Below, in pieces: positions 1 to 7,229 of a stretch of 36,338 nucleotides of DNA. The notes below the pieces were generated by a model. The model made no database searches and was not told the DNA's origin. It worked only from the letters and a program-made list of their open reading frames with translations. Source of the stretch: JAUPTX01 sp964652835. Its GTDB lineage: Bacteria; Patescibacteriota; Minisyncoccia; Phycocordibacterales; CSBR16-119. The DNA is taken from the NCBI GenBank assembly GCA_964652835.1, contig CAZZCB010000007.1, positions 1-36,338 on the forward strand, written 5' to 3'. How positions within the stretch are numbered: position 1 is the stretch's first letter; each line of letters begins with the position of its first letter. The translations under genes and the position numbers were made by a program.

Positions 1-403
1 GGATTTTTGCTCTGATAGGTGTCGCAGAATAAAAGCTAGCGAAGAAATAAAAGACGAGAAGATAAATACCGGTCCTGTGGTTTATCGTAAAAGCGTAAAT
101 TAAAAATGGAATATTCGTTGCCAGGATCCACATCCAAACAGCTTTGTGTTTTTCTGGCACGAGCAGTGCTTCATACTCTACTTTTTTGGGATTAAGTTTA
201 TCTGTCTCGTAATCAAAAATATCATTAATGCCGTAAATCAAAATATTTGCCGGTATTAAAAAGAAAAATCCGAATATTAAAATCTCAGGGCGCAAAAAAT
301 CCCCAAGCAAACTAGTCGCTACCAGGACGCCGATAAAATACGTCCCCATCTCATACAGCCAAAACCTCGGCCGTGATATATTTAATATTTCTTTTAATTT
401 CAT
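1..403 (-). CDS. UbiA-family prenyltransferase (C-terminus outside window)
   Basis: The 134 visible residues are the N-terminal half of an integral-membrane UbiA-type prenyltransferase, a family that moves a polyprenyl group from its diphosphate to an aromatic or lipid acceptor. Hydrophobic segments alternate with the first Asp-rich motif NDIFDYETD (N60, D61, D64, D68), which in this family binds Mg2+-diphosphate. A later FYSATPIRAK segment is also typical of the family. The start at 403 is chosen because the protein opens with MKLKEILNISRPRFW, the usual beginning before the first membrane helix. The reading frame runs off the window edge, so the second Asp-rich motif is not visible. The acceptor (quinone, heme, lipid or carotenoid) cannot be told from this fragment. 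Confidence 0.85.
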   Translation of the reverse strand, partial: MKLKEILNISRPRFWLYEMGTYFIGVLVATSLLGDFLRPEILIFGFFFLIPANILIYGINDIFDYETDKLNPKKVEYEALLVPEKHKAVWMWILATNIPFLIYAFTINHRTGIYLLVFYFFASFYSATPIRAKI

Positions 404-414
404 AATTAATTTAA

Positions 415-927
415 TTAAATCTTTCTACTATCATATGCCCAGTGAAGCAAAGCTTGTCTTTGCTTTCTGTGACAATTAAAATCAAGAGGTCTGCAAGAGT
501 TAACCACTTGAGAAACATGTCTTTTCATCGCGACCCAACGCTTAATCTGCCTTTCATCATCTGCGCCTCTGCGCCCCATATAGTATCTACAATACCATTG
601 AAACCAACCACGAGGATCATCTTCGTGAATCCATCCTTTTTCTCTCCAGACCGAAAGAGGCTGTGAAGCATTCACTTCAAAAAAATTTAATTTAGGATCT
701 CTTTTATAAATTCCCTCTTTTTGGAGTTTCGCGCGAGTAAACCAATCTTTTGGAAATTCTTTTTTACAGTCACGCATATAGACTCCTCCAAAAGATCCAA
801 GTGCCAGCATTTGCTTTGGAGTTAGACTTGGCCGAAAACGAGGGTCAAAATTTTTACCTTCCGGCTCAGTGATTTCGTATTTATAACCCTTTTGCATTTT
901 GTCATTTACAGTGACTTTTCTTTTCAT
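415..927 (-). CDS. conserved hypothetical protein, about 170 residues
   Basis: The protein is rich in Trp, Tyr, Arg and Lys, soluble and without a signal peptide. It contains segments such as ASQPLSVWREKGWIHEDD, GWFQWYCRYYMGRR and RQALLHWAYDSRKI at the C-terminus. I recall this pattern as a widespread conserved family without a named function; I know no activity for it. Two starts are possible, at 933 (MSMKRK) and 927 (MKRK). I prefer 927 because a -10-like TAAAAT with an upstream TGC lies six bases in front of it, which would give a leaderless transcript and leave 170 residues. Its downstream neighbour is the UbiA gene on the same strand, 11 bases away, so co-transcription is plausible. Confidence 0.75.
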   Translation of the reverse strand: MKRKVTVNDKMQKGYKYEITEPEGKNFDPRFRPSLTPKQMLALGSFGGVYMRDCKKEFPKDWFTRAKLQKEGIYKRDPKLNFFEVNASQPLSVWREKGWIHEDDPRGWFQWYCRYYMGRRGADDERQIKRWVAMKRHVSQVVNSCRPLDFNCHRKQRQALLHWAYDSRKI

Positions 928-990
928 GGACATATTTTAGCATAAATTAAAAACCTGGTAATTTTTAGGAAAAAGAGTAGAATACGCCGA

Positions 991-1371
991 ATGCTTACAG
1001 CGCTTAAAATATTTGGAGTTACCGCAGGTCTAGTAACAATAGTATCGGCTTTTAGTGCCCCAAACTACGAAGAACCAGTTAAAACAACACCTAGTATATC
1101 TACCACAAGCCAAATTAAACCCATAGTCAAAGAAGAGATTGTAATAGAACCGGAAGTGGTTAATAAAGTAAAAATACCAACTCCTGCGCCTGCAACTAAA
1201 AATACATCGAATTGCCACACAGGATATTCAGGATGTCTTAAGGTTAACGCGGGAGATTACGACTGTGCGGGCGGATCTGGAAATGGCCCAAATTACACAG
1301 GACAAGTTCGAGTGTACGGATCTGATCCGTTTGATTTAGATAGGGATGGTGACGGTATTGGTTGTGAGTAA
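991..1371 (+). CDS. secreted Excalibur calcium-binding domain protein
   Basis: 126 residues. An N-terminal hydrophobic stretch (about residues 4-22) looks like a signal peptide or anchor. A Pro/Thr/Val-rich low-complexity linker (about 25-72) follows, then a C-terminal Excalibur domain: two cysteines at NCHTGYSGC, DYDCAGG, and the terminal DRDGDGIGCE (117-126). The DxDxDG pattern is EF-hand-like and in this family is taken to bind Ca2+. The protein is therefore probably exported and cell-surface associated; its role is unknown. A TAGAAT box lies seven bases before the ATG, suggesting a leaderless mRNA. It converges on the DUF262 gene and its stop codon directly abuts that gene's end. Confidence 0.8.
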   Translation: MLTALKIFGVTAGLVTIVSAFSAPNYEEPVKTTPSISTTSQIKPIVKEEIVIEPEVVNKVKIPTPAPATKNTSNCHTGYSGCLKVNAGDYDCAGGSGNGPNYTGQVRVYGSDPFDLDRDGDGIGCE

Positions 1372-3105
1372 TTAAAATTTCCAAACAACATCGTAAGCAA
1401 ATTCAGCCAGCTCTCTTTGTCTAATTTCTATCTCCTTCTCATCCCATTTGTAATCTAATTCTTTAAATTTATCTAATAGTTTTTTATTTAAATTTAAATC
1501 GGAGTCACCGAACAATTTTGCTTTTTCTTCTAGAACTTTATTTCCCATAGGTCCATTAATTTTCTTTGCAATAAGAGTAAGATTTCCAAGTTTATTAACA
1601 TAATCTCTTATTTCTTCCTTCGTAAGTTTCCACATGGTTGGTTCTTGCGGTAAAATGTGCTCAATATTTACTTTTGTAAAATTAATTGTTTTCTCTTCAA
1701 CTTTTCCAAGAGCTCTTTCCATATTAGAAAGTATATAAATTACAAGTGGATAATTTTTATATTCAATATCCATAAATTTCTCTATGAATAGACTTCTACT
1801 TGGATATTCTAATTTATTTTTAAAATTAGAAAGTGCTCTTTGTATATTCTTATTTCTTTTTTCTTTATCTGATATTTTTAAAGCATCTTGTATTTCTTTT
1901 GAAGTATTAAAGTATAATCTTTCTACAACATTACCAGAGAGCTTACATATTGCAGAATAAGCAAAGTGATACTTTTCTATAGTCTTAAATACATCGCTAA
2001 AATCAAAATTTATCTTATCTTTGTTTAAAAGTAAGCAAAAAAGTAAAGAATAACATTGAGTAACTCCCATTACTCTTAAGCCAGACAAAGTTTCCAGGAT
2101 TTTTTGTGCAGTTTTTTTATCAGAAAAATCATCGATCCAATCATTAATATTTACTGAGTCACTTGTGATCTTATAATAATATTCAGATGCAATCAAAACA
2201 TCAGATAGGAAGGCACTAGGATCATTTATTGTTCGCTTAATTTCTTTATATAACTTCTTTTCAGAAACAAAACTATAATGAGACAACCAATAATACCTTA
2301 TAAATTTTGAAACATTTAGCGGGCCTTTGGCGCTTTCAATATTGTTTTCTATTGTAACCCATGTTTCCTTTGCTGTATCTATCCCATCGTCTTTTTTAGG
2401 CAACTTTCCAAAAAGATAGTTTTTTAATAGATCCGCGGCAGTTAGATCAGCTCCTCTTGCATTAACAGTTTCAAAAATTGAATAAGCATCCTCGTCATTT
2501 TCTATTTTTATCCAAATTACTTTGAAATCAAATATTCTTTGCTTTAAATCATCAACGAATTTTATTTTCTTACTTCTGTCAGATATAGATTCTAACTCGT
2601 CTTTTATTTTATTCATTAAGAATTTATAATTTTCTTTAATTGATTTTTCCTCTTTCCTTCGTGGATTAATTTCAAGAATATTAGAATCCTCTTTTTGAAT
2701 ATTTTCGTTAAAAAATTTATTTAGAGTATCTCCACACTTTAACCGGAAATCCTCTTTTCTTCTCACAACGTCCTTGTGTGCAATAATTTGCTGTGTTAAC
2801 TGAGCTCCCTCAATATCTTCAAGACCTTTATATACATCTCGTAAAACAGACATTAAGATAGTAAGAGTGATTAATCTTTGTTGTCCATCAATAACCTCAA
2901 CAAAGCCTTCTTCTTCATATTTTTCATAGTTAAAAACAAAGGATCCAAGAAAAACAGATTCTTCTTCTTTTAAGTCATTCCATAAATCAGACACTTCATC
3001 CACCGTCCACGAATAAGGTCTTTGATATCTAGGAATCTTATATTTTTCCTTGCCATTTAAAATATCACTTAATGACTTATCCTCGGCATCAAATTTTATT
3101 ACCAT
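1372..3105 (-). CDS. GmrSD-type DUF262/DUF1524 restriction protein
   Basis: A 577-residue single-chain fusion of a DUF262 (GmrS-like, ParB/Srx-fold NTP-using) domain and a DUF1524 (GmrD-like HNH nuclease) domain. Visible DUF262 motifs are IPRYQRPYSW (24-33), FLGSFV (52-57), the hallmark DGQQR (73-77) and FETVNARG (211-218). The nuclease part has IEHILPQ (481-487, the catalytic His region) and NKLGNLTL (about 504-511). Characterised relatives are type IV restriction enzymes that cut modified phage DNA and other anti-phage proteins. No methyltransferase gene is adjacent, which fits a type IV or stand-alone defence role. The gene is AT-rich with ATA/AAA-heavy codon use compared with the housekeeping genes, suggesting acquisition. 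A TATAAT lies about 16 bases before the ATG. Confidence 0.88.
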   Translation of the reverse strand: MVIKFDAEDKSLSDILNGKEKYKIPRYQRPYSWTVDEVSDLWNDLKEEESVFLGSFVFNYEKYEEEGFVEVIDGQQRLITLTILMSVLRDVYKGLEDIEGAQLTQQIIAHKDVVRRKEDFRLKCGDTLNKFFNENIQKEDSNILEINPRRKEEKSIKENYKFLMNKIKDELESISDRSKKIKFVDDLKQRIFDFKVIWIKIENDEDAYSIFETVNARGADLTAADLLKNYLFGKLPKKDDGIDTAKETWVTIENNIESAKGPLNVSKFIRYYWLSHYSFVSEKKLYKEIKRTINDPSAFLSDVLIASEYYYKITSDSVNINDWIDDFSDKKTAQKILETLSGLRVMGVTQCYSLLFCLLLNKDKINFDFSDVFKTIEKYHFAYSAICKLSGNVVERLYFNTSKEIQDALKISDKEKRNKNIQRALSNFKNKLEYPSRSLFIEKFMDIEYKNYPLVIYILSNMERALGKVEEKTINFTKVNIEHILPQEPTMWKLTKEEIRDYVNKLGNLTLIAKKINGPMGNKVLEEKAKLFGDSDLNLNKKLLDKFKELDYKWDEKEIEIRQRELAEFAYDVVWKF

Positions 3106-3271
3106 AATATAAAAAAATAATTATAAACTATGAAAAAAGTTTATTGTAAACTTAAAGATTTACTTTACCAACTTTTATATATAAATTATAACCCATAACA
3201 AAAACAAAATACAGACTTATTACCCTGAATCTTTGACTCAGAAAACCACGCCTGCCTTCGTCCATAGGGAA

Positions 3272-3292
3272 ATAAAAAACCTACGGGGGTCG
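3272..3292 (-). pseudogene. possible tRNA-Glu 3'-end remnant
   Basis: On the minus strand the sequence reads GCGGGATCGACCCCCGTAGG. The intact tRNA-Glu at 13520-13591 has GCGGGGTTCGACTCCCCGTAGGG over the same part, so the match is close but imperfect, and no 5' half is present. It may be the far attachment-site scar of the island that ends in that tRNA. The hairpin is followed by six T on this strand, so it could instead act as a simple terminator. Confidence 0.3.
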
Positions 3293-3439
3293 ATCCCGCA
3301 GTTACTAAGTAAAATTATCACTGTGTTCAATTTTACAAAGTACTGCTGGACGCGGCTCGCCCGTCTCAATACTTCGACATGGCTCCGCCGGTTCGACTCC
3401 CACGAAAGCAAAATAGTTTGCTTTCTCTTGTGTCACTAG

Positions 3440-3482
3440 AATCAAAAAAATCCCTAGTAAAAAACTAGAGATTTTTTGATTG
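3440..3482 (+). terminator. hairpin terminator, probably bidirectional
   Basis: Arms built on ATCAAAAAAATCCCTAGT and ACTAGAGATTTTTTGAT flank a five-A loop, with one mismatch. A/T-rich flanks on both arms would give a U-tract in either direction. Confidence 0.6.
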
Positions 3483-3595
3483 TGAGCATGAAGTCTCTGG
3501 AATGGAACACAATTCAAGATATGATTCTAAATTATAATAATACCTTCTATATTATTAATCGAAAAACACCGTCAGTATCGTAATTTTTGCTATTG

Positions 3596-4528
3596 CTAAA
3601 AATCAACATCTAGAGCCCTCATTTGATCGCCGTAAATAAATTCGAAAAGAGTTGTATCGACTTCCTCATTATTATTCTTATCTTTTTTAATTATGTTTTC
3701 AAGCGTAAATGGATTTTTTTCTGGATCAAAATTACGTATAAAATAAGGACCACCTTGTTCTTTATTATCAAAAGGGCTCCTTTGAGGGTTCACTACAGCC
3801 TCATCAATTACTGTGCTTTTAAAAATCTCTTGGTTAAAATAACTTATTACCTTCTTATGAATTAAATCTAAGTAATTATCATCAGAATCAGACGTGTTAA
3901 AATATTCTCCATGTGTAAGTCTATGGCGAAGTCCTGAATTAGGTGTATAAATTTTATCTTTTAGTTCCTTCCCCAATATTTTTTCAACTTTTACCCAGTC
4001 CTTTTTCCCATCTGGTAATTTAGCTAAATTTTCAATTGCAGAAAACATTAATAGTAGCTTCGATGAATATCCTATGGTATTAACGGCATCATTCCAATAA
4101 TAATAGAAACTATCCGGAATATCTGTATTATTTAATAAAATATTTAGGCCAGAAACATCTCTATTCATAAACATTAAGCCAACATGCTTTACATTTCTAA
4201 TAAATTTAAAGTAACCAATATCATCATATTTGTCTTTTCTTGTTATTAAAAAAGGTTCATTGGTAAAAGATATGTAACATTGACCAATTAACGATATTCG
4301 GGGAATAGTTTTTGCAAGTTTTTTTGCAAAAATCGAATATGCGTCTCTAAAATTTCCAGCATCAACTTCTAGTGTTGCATACCAGTAATCAGACACCCAT
4401 GCGTCCATTAAGGTAAACTTTCCGTGAGTAAAAACAATATCGTTACAAGAAAAACTTGGAGTTCCTGAATCGCCACCGGCGTTATCAATTATGGTCGTTA
4501 TCTTTTGTTCTATTTTATATAAAGACAT
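3596..4528 (-). CDS. HEPN-domain protein, probable defence RNase
   Basis: 310 residues, no signal peptide. The middle carries a helical segment LLLMFSAIENLAK (about 158-170) followed by RHRLTHGEYF, in which R201 and H206 form the Rx4H motif of HEPN RNases, in the style of Apea-like HEPN domains. HEPN proteins commonly act as RNA-cutting effectors in toxin-antitoxin and abortive-infection systems. The N-terminal ~150 residues, rich in aromatic and beta-prone residues, are not recognised and may be a sensor. It lies 67 bases downstream of an OLD-family ATPase on the same strand, so the two probably form one operon and perhaps one defence system. That pairing is an inference from position only. 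Confidence 0.65.
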   Translation of the reverse strand: MSLYKIEQKITTIIDNAGGDSGTPSFSCNDIVFTHGKFTLMDAWVSDYWYATLEVDAGNFRDAYSIFAKKLAKTIPRISLIGQCYISFTNEPFLITRKDKYDDIGYFKFIRNVKHVGLMFMNRDVSGLNILLNNTDIPDSFYYYWNDAVNTIGYSSKLLLMFSAIENLAKLPDGKKDWVKVEKILGKELKDKIYTPNSGLRHRLTHGEYFNTSDSDDNYLDLIHKKVISYFNQEIFKSTVIDEAVVNPQRSPFDNKEQGGPYFIRNFDPEKNPFTLENIIKKDKNNNEEVDTTLFEFIYGDQMRALDVDF

Positions 4529-4595
4529 ATTTAACTTAATATCAAGCTACCACATTTCCAAACTAAACTAATCAATGCTCCACATTATTTTCTTA

Positions 4596-5954
4596 TTATT
4601 TTAAATAGCTTTTTATTTCTTCTAATTTAAGGTCGAAATCGTCTAATTTTTCAACACTTTTTTTGTTACCCTGCTTGTCATAATAACCAGTTTTTTCAAT
4701 GGAACTATAAACCTCTTTATCCCTGATATCATTTTTGTTCCATTGAATTATCTTATATCCTGGAAATTTTTCCTCTAGTTTAGATTTAATTTTCTTTTCA
4801 TCTTCACCAAAATCTAAAATACAGGAAACCTTCTTATATCCTAAATCTTGTGCCAAAGTTAGGGCAAACTCAAAATTATTTGCACCCCTAACTCCATACC
4901 CAAATATATTCACATTTTCTAAAATTAGTTCTCTTTTTAGTAGCCCCACGTCTTCTTGACCTTCAAGAAATAATACACCGTCTTCCATATAGAATATTTC
5001 TTTTGCAACCTCATCCATTGAAAAAGGCATTTGCCAATTATCAGACTTTAGTAAACCGTCATACTTACTAAAGTCTGTAATAGAAAAAACGTTAGAGTGC
5101 CTATCATCCTCTTTTACCACTCGATTTATTACCGCACCATTTTTCAAATAAGTCCAATTAACCATATAAGGGCTATGGGTTGAGATAATTATCTGCCTCT
5201 TCTGGGAATACTCCGCCAATACTTTTAATAATTTTCTTTGCGCAGATGGATGAAGTGATAGCTCTGGTTCATCAATAATAATTGGGTTGGGCTTGTCAAC
5301 GTAAAGTTGCAAGAGTATACGTATAGCTGTTATCACACCGTCTCCTAAAAGTTCAGTTTTATGTCTTACGCCATTATTAGAGATATACTCAATATAATGA
5401 TTATCTTCGAAAGCGACAGCAAATTTAGTAAACTCCGGTATAACTCTTTGCATCAGTTTTACAAATTCTCCATACTTAATATTATCTGCTTCGATTGCCC
5501 GTAGCTCAGAACCAACATCTAAGTCGTTTTTCCTATTCTTTAGCTCTAGCACAGTACTAAATCCGTCCCCTACTTTACTATAGATACTATTAGCACTGGA
5601 ATCCCAATGCCTTCTTGATGAAATTATTTCAAAAGTATCCGTGGTTTGCAATTTTGGGTCTTCTTTAATAGTACTACTTTCTGGTCTTAATAATAAATTC
5701 TTTCTTACTAAAGTTTCGGTGTCGTCATATAAACAAAATTCCGGATCTCCACCGCTTGTTCGTTCAGAATTTTTTATATTTCTACCATCTTTTATTGACA
5801 AACCTTCAATTAAAGTAGTTTTTCCTGAGTTATTTCCACCCACAATATATGTTATACCAGAACCAATTTTACCGTTATTGGGAATTGCAAAATAGATAGA
5901 CTGCTTGTCTTCAAAGCATTTATAATGAGTGACTGTAAAACTTTTATAAAACAT
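4596..5954 (-). CDS. OLD-family ATPase with Toprim nuclease domain
   Basis: A 452-residue ABC-type ATPase. Walker A is GGNNSGKTT (39-47), a signature-like LGDGV is at 203-207, Walker B is IIIDEP (225-230) followed by ELSLHP, and the switch His is in STH (258-260). The C-terminal third looks like a Toprim domain: FLEGQED (329-335) supplies the acidic residue and ILDFGEDE (379-386) the second acidic cluster. OLD proteins are ATP-regulated nucleases used in phage exclusion; in Gabija the OLD protein pairs with a UvrD-like helicase, which is absent here. The partner appears instead to be the HEPN gene downstream. Low-GC codon use suggests transfer. Confidence 0.85.
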   Translation of the reverse strand: MFYKSFTVTHYKCFEDKQSIYFAIPNNGKIGSGITYIVGGNNSGKTTLIEGLSIKDGRNIKNSERTSGGDPEFCLYDDTETLVRKNLLLRPESSTIKEDPKLQTTDTFEIISSRRHWDSSANSIYSKVGDGFSTVLELKNRKNDLDVGSELRAIEADNIKYGEFVKLMQRVIPEFTKFAVAFEDNHYIEYISNNGVRHKTELLGDGVITAIRILLQLYVDKPNPIIIDEPELSLHPSAQRKLLKVLAEYSQKRQIIISTHSPYMVNWTYLKNGAVINRVVKEDDRHSNVFSITDFSKYDGLLKSDNWQMPFSMDEVAKEIFYMEDGVLFLEGQEDVGLLKRELILENVNIFGYGVRGANNFEFALTLAQDLGYKKVSCILDFGEDEKKIKSKLEEKFPGYKIIQWNKNDIRDKEVYSSIEKTGYYDKQGNKKSVEKLDDFDLKLEEIKSYLK

Positions 5955-6118
5955 ATTTTTATATTAATTTATAATGTCTATGTGAGATGGCTACATTATA
6001 CCAACTATAGTTTTTATTACCATTACGGTCCCTTTTATATTATTGACCACCCCATATCATCGAAGGGGTAACCCCCACCCACCTAGCTCCAGGCCATGTA
6101 TCTATATATAATAAAAAT
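5955..6118. other. divergent intergenic region
   Basis: 164 bases between the OLD gene and the next plus-strand gene. It should hold both promoters. AT-rich except for a C/G-rich patch near 6050-6095; no confident -35/-10 pair was identified. Confidence 0.4.
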
Positions 6119-6655
6119 ATGAATAAAAAAGATAAAGAGGTCGAGATCGGGAAGTTTTTAGCCGATAAAATAAACGCTAAACATGGCTTAGATTACATTG
6201 TAAGGCCCAATGAAAATGAAGGTCAACATGACGGTGATGTTGATGTGTATTTAATTTCCCTACTAGAAAAAACAACACTTAAAGTACAAATCACAACACA
6301 GGATGGTTTTTTATTAGAACAAATGGCTAAAAACAGGAGAAGGTCTGATCAGGGGCAAGAACAAGAGTATTCTGTGCTTGATATGGGACCAGAAATTTAT
6401 ATTAAAAGAGTTATTGATAAAAAAACAAAAAGATATTCATCACACGAAGATATTGTTCTAGTGGTGTGTTCAGAATGGGGGTCACAAATAAACGAAAACT
6501 ATGTGAAAGAAAATTTTCCCGCCCTAGCATCAGGTGATTTTAGGGCCATATATTGGATAAGAATGCCCAGTTATCCAGAAACAGCTTCGCACCCACATGA
6601 TGGTCAGGTTGTTGCTATACGAGCCTTATACGGCTCAGACGGCGAAACCATATAG
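6119..6655 (+). CDS. hypothetical protein, possible PD-(D/E)XK-like fold
   Basis: 178 residues, soluble and charged. The segment GQHDGDVDVYLISLLEKTTL followed by KVQITT resembles the acidic-strand then (E/Q)xK-type strand of restriction-endonuclease-like folds, after an N-terminal helix with a Glu (EIGKFLADKIN). The match is weak and the usual final Lys is not clearly placed, so a nuclease role is only a suggestion. The C-terminal part (IVLVVCSEWG, IYWIRMPSYP) is beta-prone and unrecognised. It is transcribed divergently from the OLD/HEPN pair and could belong to the same defence cluster. A toxin or metabolic role is equally open. Confidence 0.5.
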   Translation: MNKKDKEVEIGKFLADKINAKHGLDYIVRPNENEGQHDGDVDVYLISLLEKTTLKVQITTQDGFLLEQMAKNRRRSDQGQEQEYSVLDMGPEIYIKRVIDKKTKRYSSHEDIVLVVCSEWGSQINENYVKENFPALASGDFRAIYWIRMPSYPETASHPHDGQVVAIRALYGSDGETI

Positions 6656-6677
6656 AGTCATACCTCATATTATGTTA

Positions 6678-6714
6678 ATATTTATTTATTAATAATGTAA
6701 CCATAAATAAATAT
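6678..6714 (+). promoter_or_regulatory. inverted repeat abutting a start codon
   Basis: Perfect 11-base arms ATATTTATTTA (6678-6688) and TAAATAAATAT (6704-6714) end at the base before the ATG at 6715. An mRNA hairpin or dimeric repressor site controlling the two small downstream genes is possible. Confidence 0.45.
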
Positions 6715-6936
6715 ATGGCATATAAGGTAGTACCATTTCATCCAACAATATTAGACAAGGGAGGATCTGCACAGGCGGCAAAAGAATTACAAACAGTAAT
6801 AGACAGAGAGGGATTAGAAGGATGGAAATTCCAATCATTAGAAACTGTTACAACTACAATCAGCCCTACAGGGTGTGCTTCATTATTTGGAAAGAATGAA
6901 GCGGGCAATTTTCAAATTGTTGTATTTGTAAAATAG
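6715..6936 (+). CDS. small DUF4177-like protein
   Basis: 73 residues with the layout of DUF4177-like proteins: an opening beta strand (MAYKVVPF), a helix (GSAQAAKELQTVIDREG), the signature EGWKFQSLET, and a closing hydrophobic strand (FQIVVFVK). The function of this family is unknown; members are small, soluble and often found beside membrane or defence genes. The stop codon TAG is directly followed by the ATG of the next gene, so the two are almost certainly translated from one mRNA. Confidence 0.65.
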   Translation: MAYKVVPFHPTILDKGGSAQAAKELQTVIDREGLEGWKFQSLETVTTTISPTGCASLFGKNEAGNFQIVVFVK

Positions 6937-7221
6937 ATGAAGGTTATTTTAATATTCCTAATCAAAGTATATTGGTGGATTATTCCTGAAAATAAAAGGC
7001 TTGTTTGTATTTACAAAGAATCATGCTCAAAACATGTAATAAGAATAGCTAAAGAGAATGGATTTATTGCGAGTATTAAATCTCTTATATATCGTTTTAA
7101 AAATTGTAATAATAAATATAGTTTTAAAGCCGGTACCAATTTTACTATAATAACCAGCAATAAAATTGTGTTGAAACAAGACGAAATAAACCCTATATTG
7201 GTAGAAAAATTATCATCATAA
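6937..7221 (+). CDS. YidD-like small membrane-associated protein
   Basis: 94 residues. An N-terminal hydrophobic helix (about 3-16) precedes a block matching the YidD/DUF37 pattern: a Pro near the start (IPENKR), then cysteines in CIYKESCSKHVIRIAKENG and a basic helix ending in RFKNCNNKY. YidD assists YidC-dependent insertion of membrane proteins. Genuine YidD is usually encoded beside rnpA and yidC; here it sits in an accessory region directly after a DUF4177-like gene, so this is probably a paralogue with a different task. The C-terminal ~35 residues extend beyond the usual domain. Assignment is from motif pattern only. Confidence 0.65.
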   Translation: MKVILIFLIKVYWWIIPENKRLVCIYKESCSKHVIRIAKENGFIASIKSLIYRFKNCNNKYSFKAGTNFTIITSNKIVLKQDEINPILVEKLSS

Positions 7222-7229
7222 ATTTAAAC

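Larger units (their letters stand above)
3106..3595. other. intergenic segment with tRNA-like remnants and hairpins
   Basis: No convincing gene in 490 bases. The DUF262 gene's upstream region is followed by a short block resembling the antisense of a tRNA-Glu 3' end (3272-3292), a plus-strand block resembling a tRNA T-arm and acceptor end (about 3388-3412), a perfect nine-pair hairpin GAAAGCAAA-ATAG-TTTGCTTTC and a terminator-like inverted repeat at 3440-3482. Short reading frames here translate tRNA-like sequence and are not credible genes. Confidence 0.5.

Noticed and set aside
3305..3517. 70-residue minus-strand frame (GVEPAEPCRSI segment)
   Set aside because: The peptide is the translation of tRNA-like DNA; no conserved protein character.
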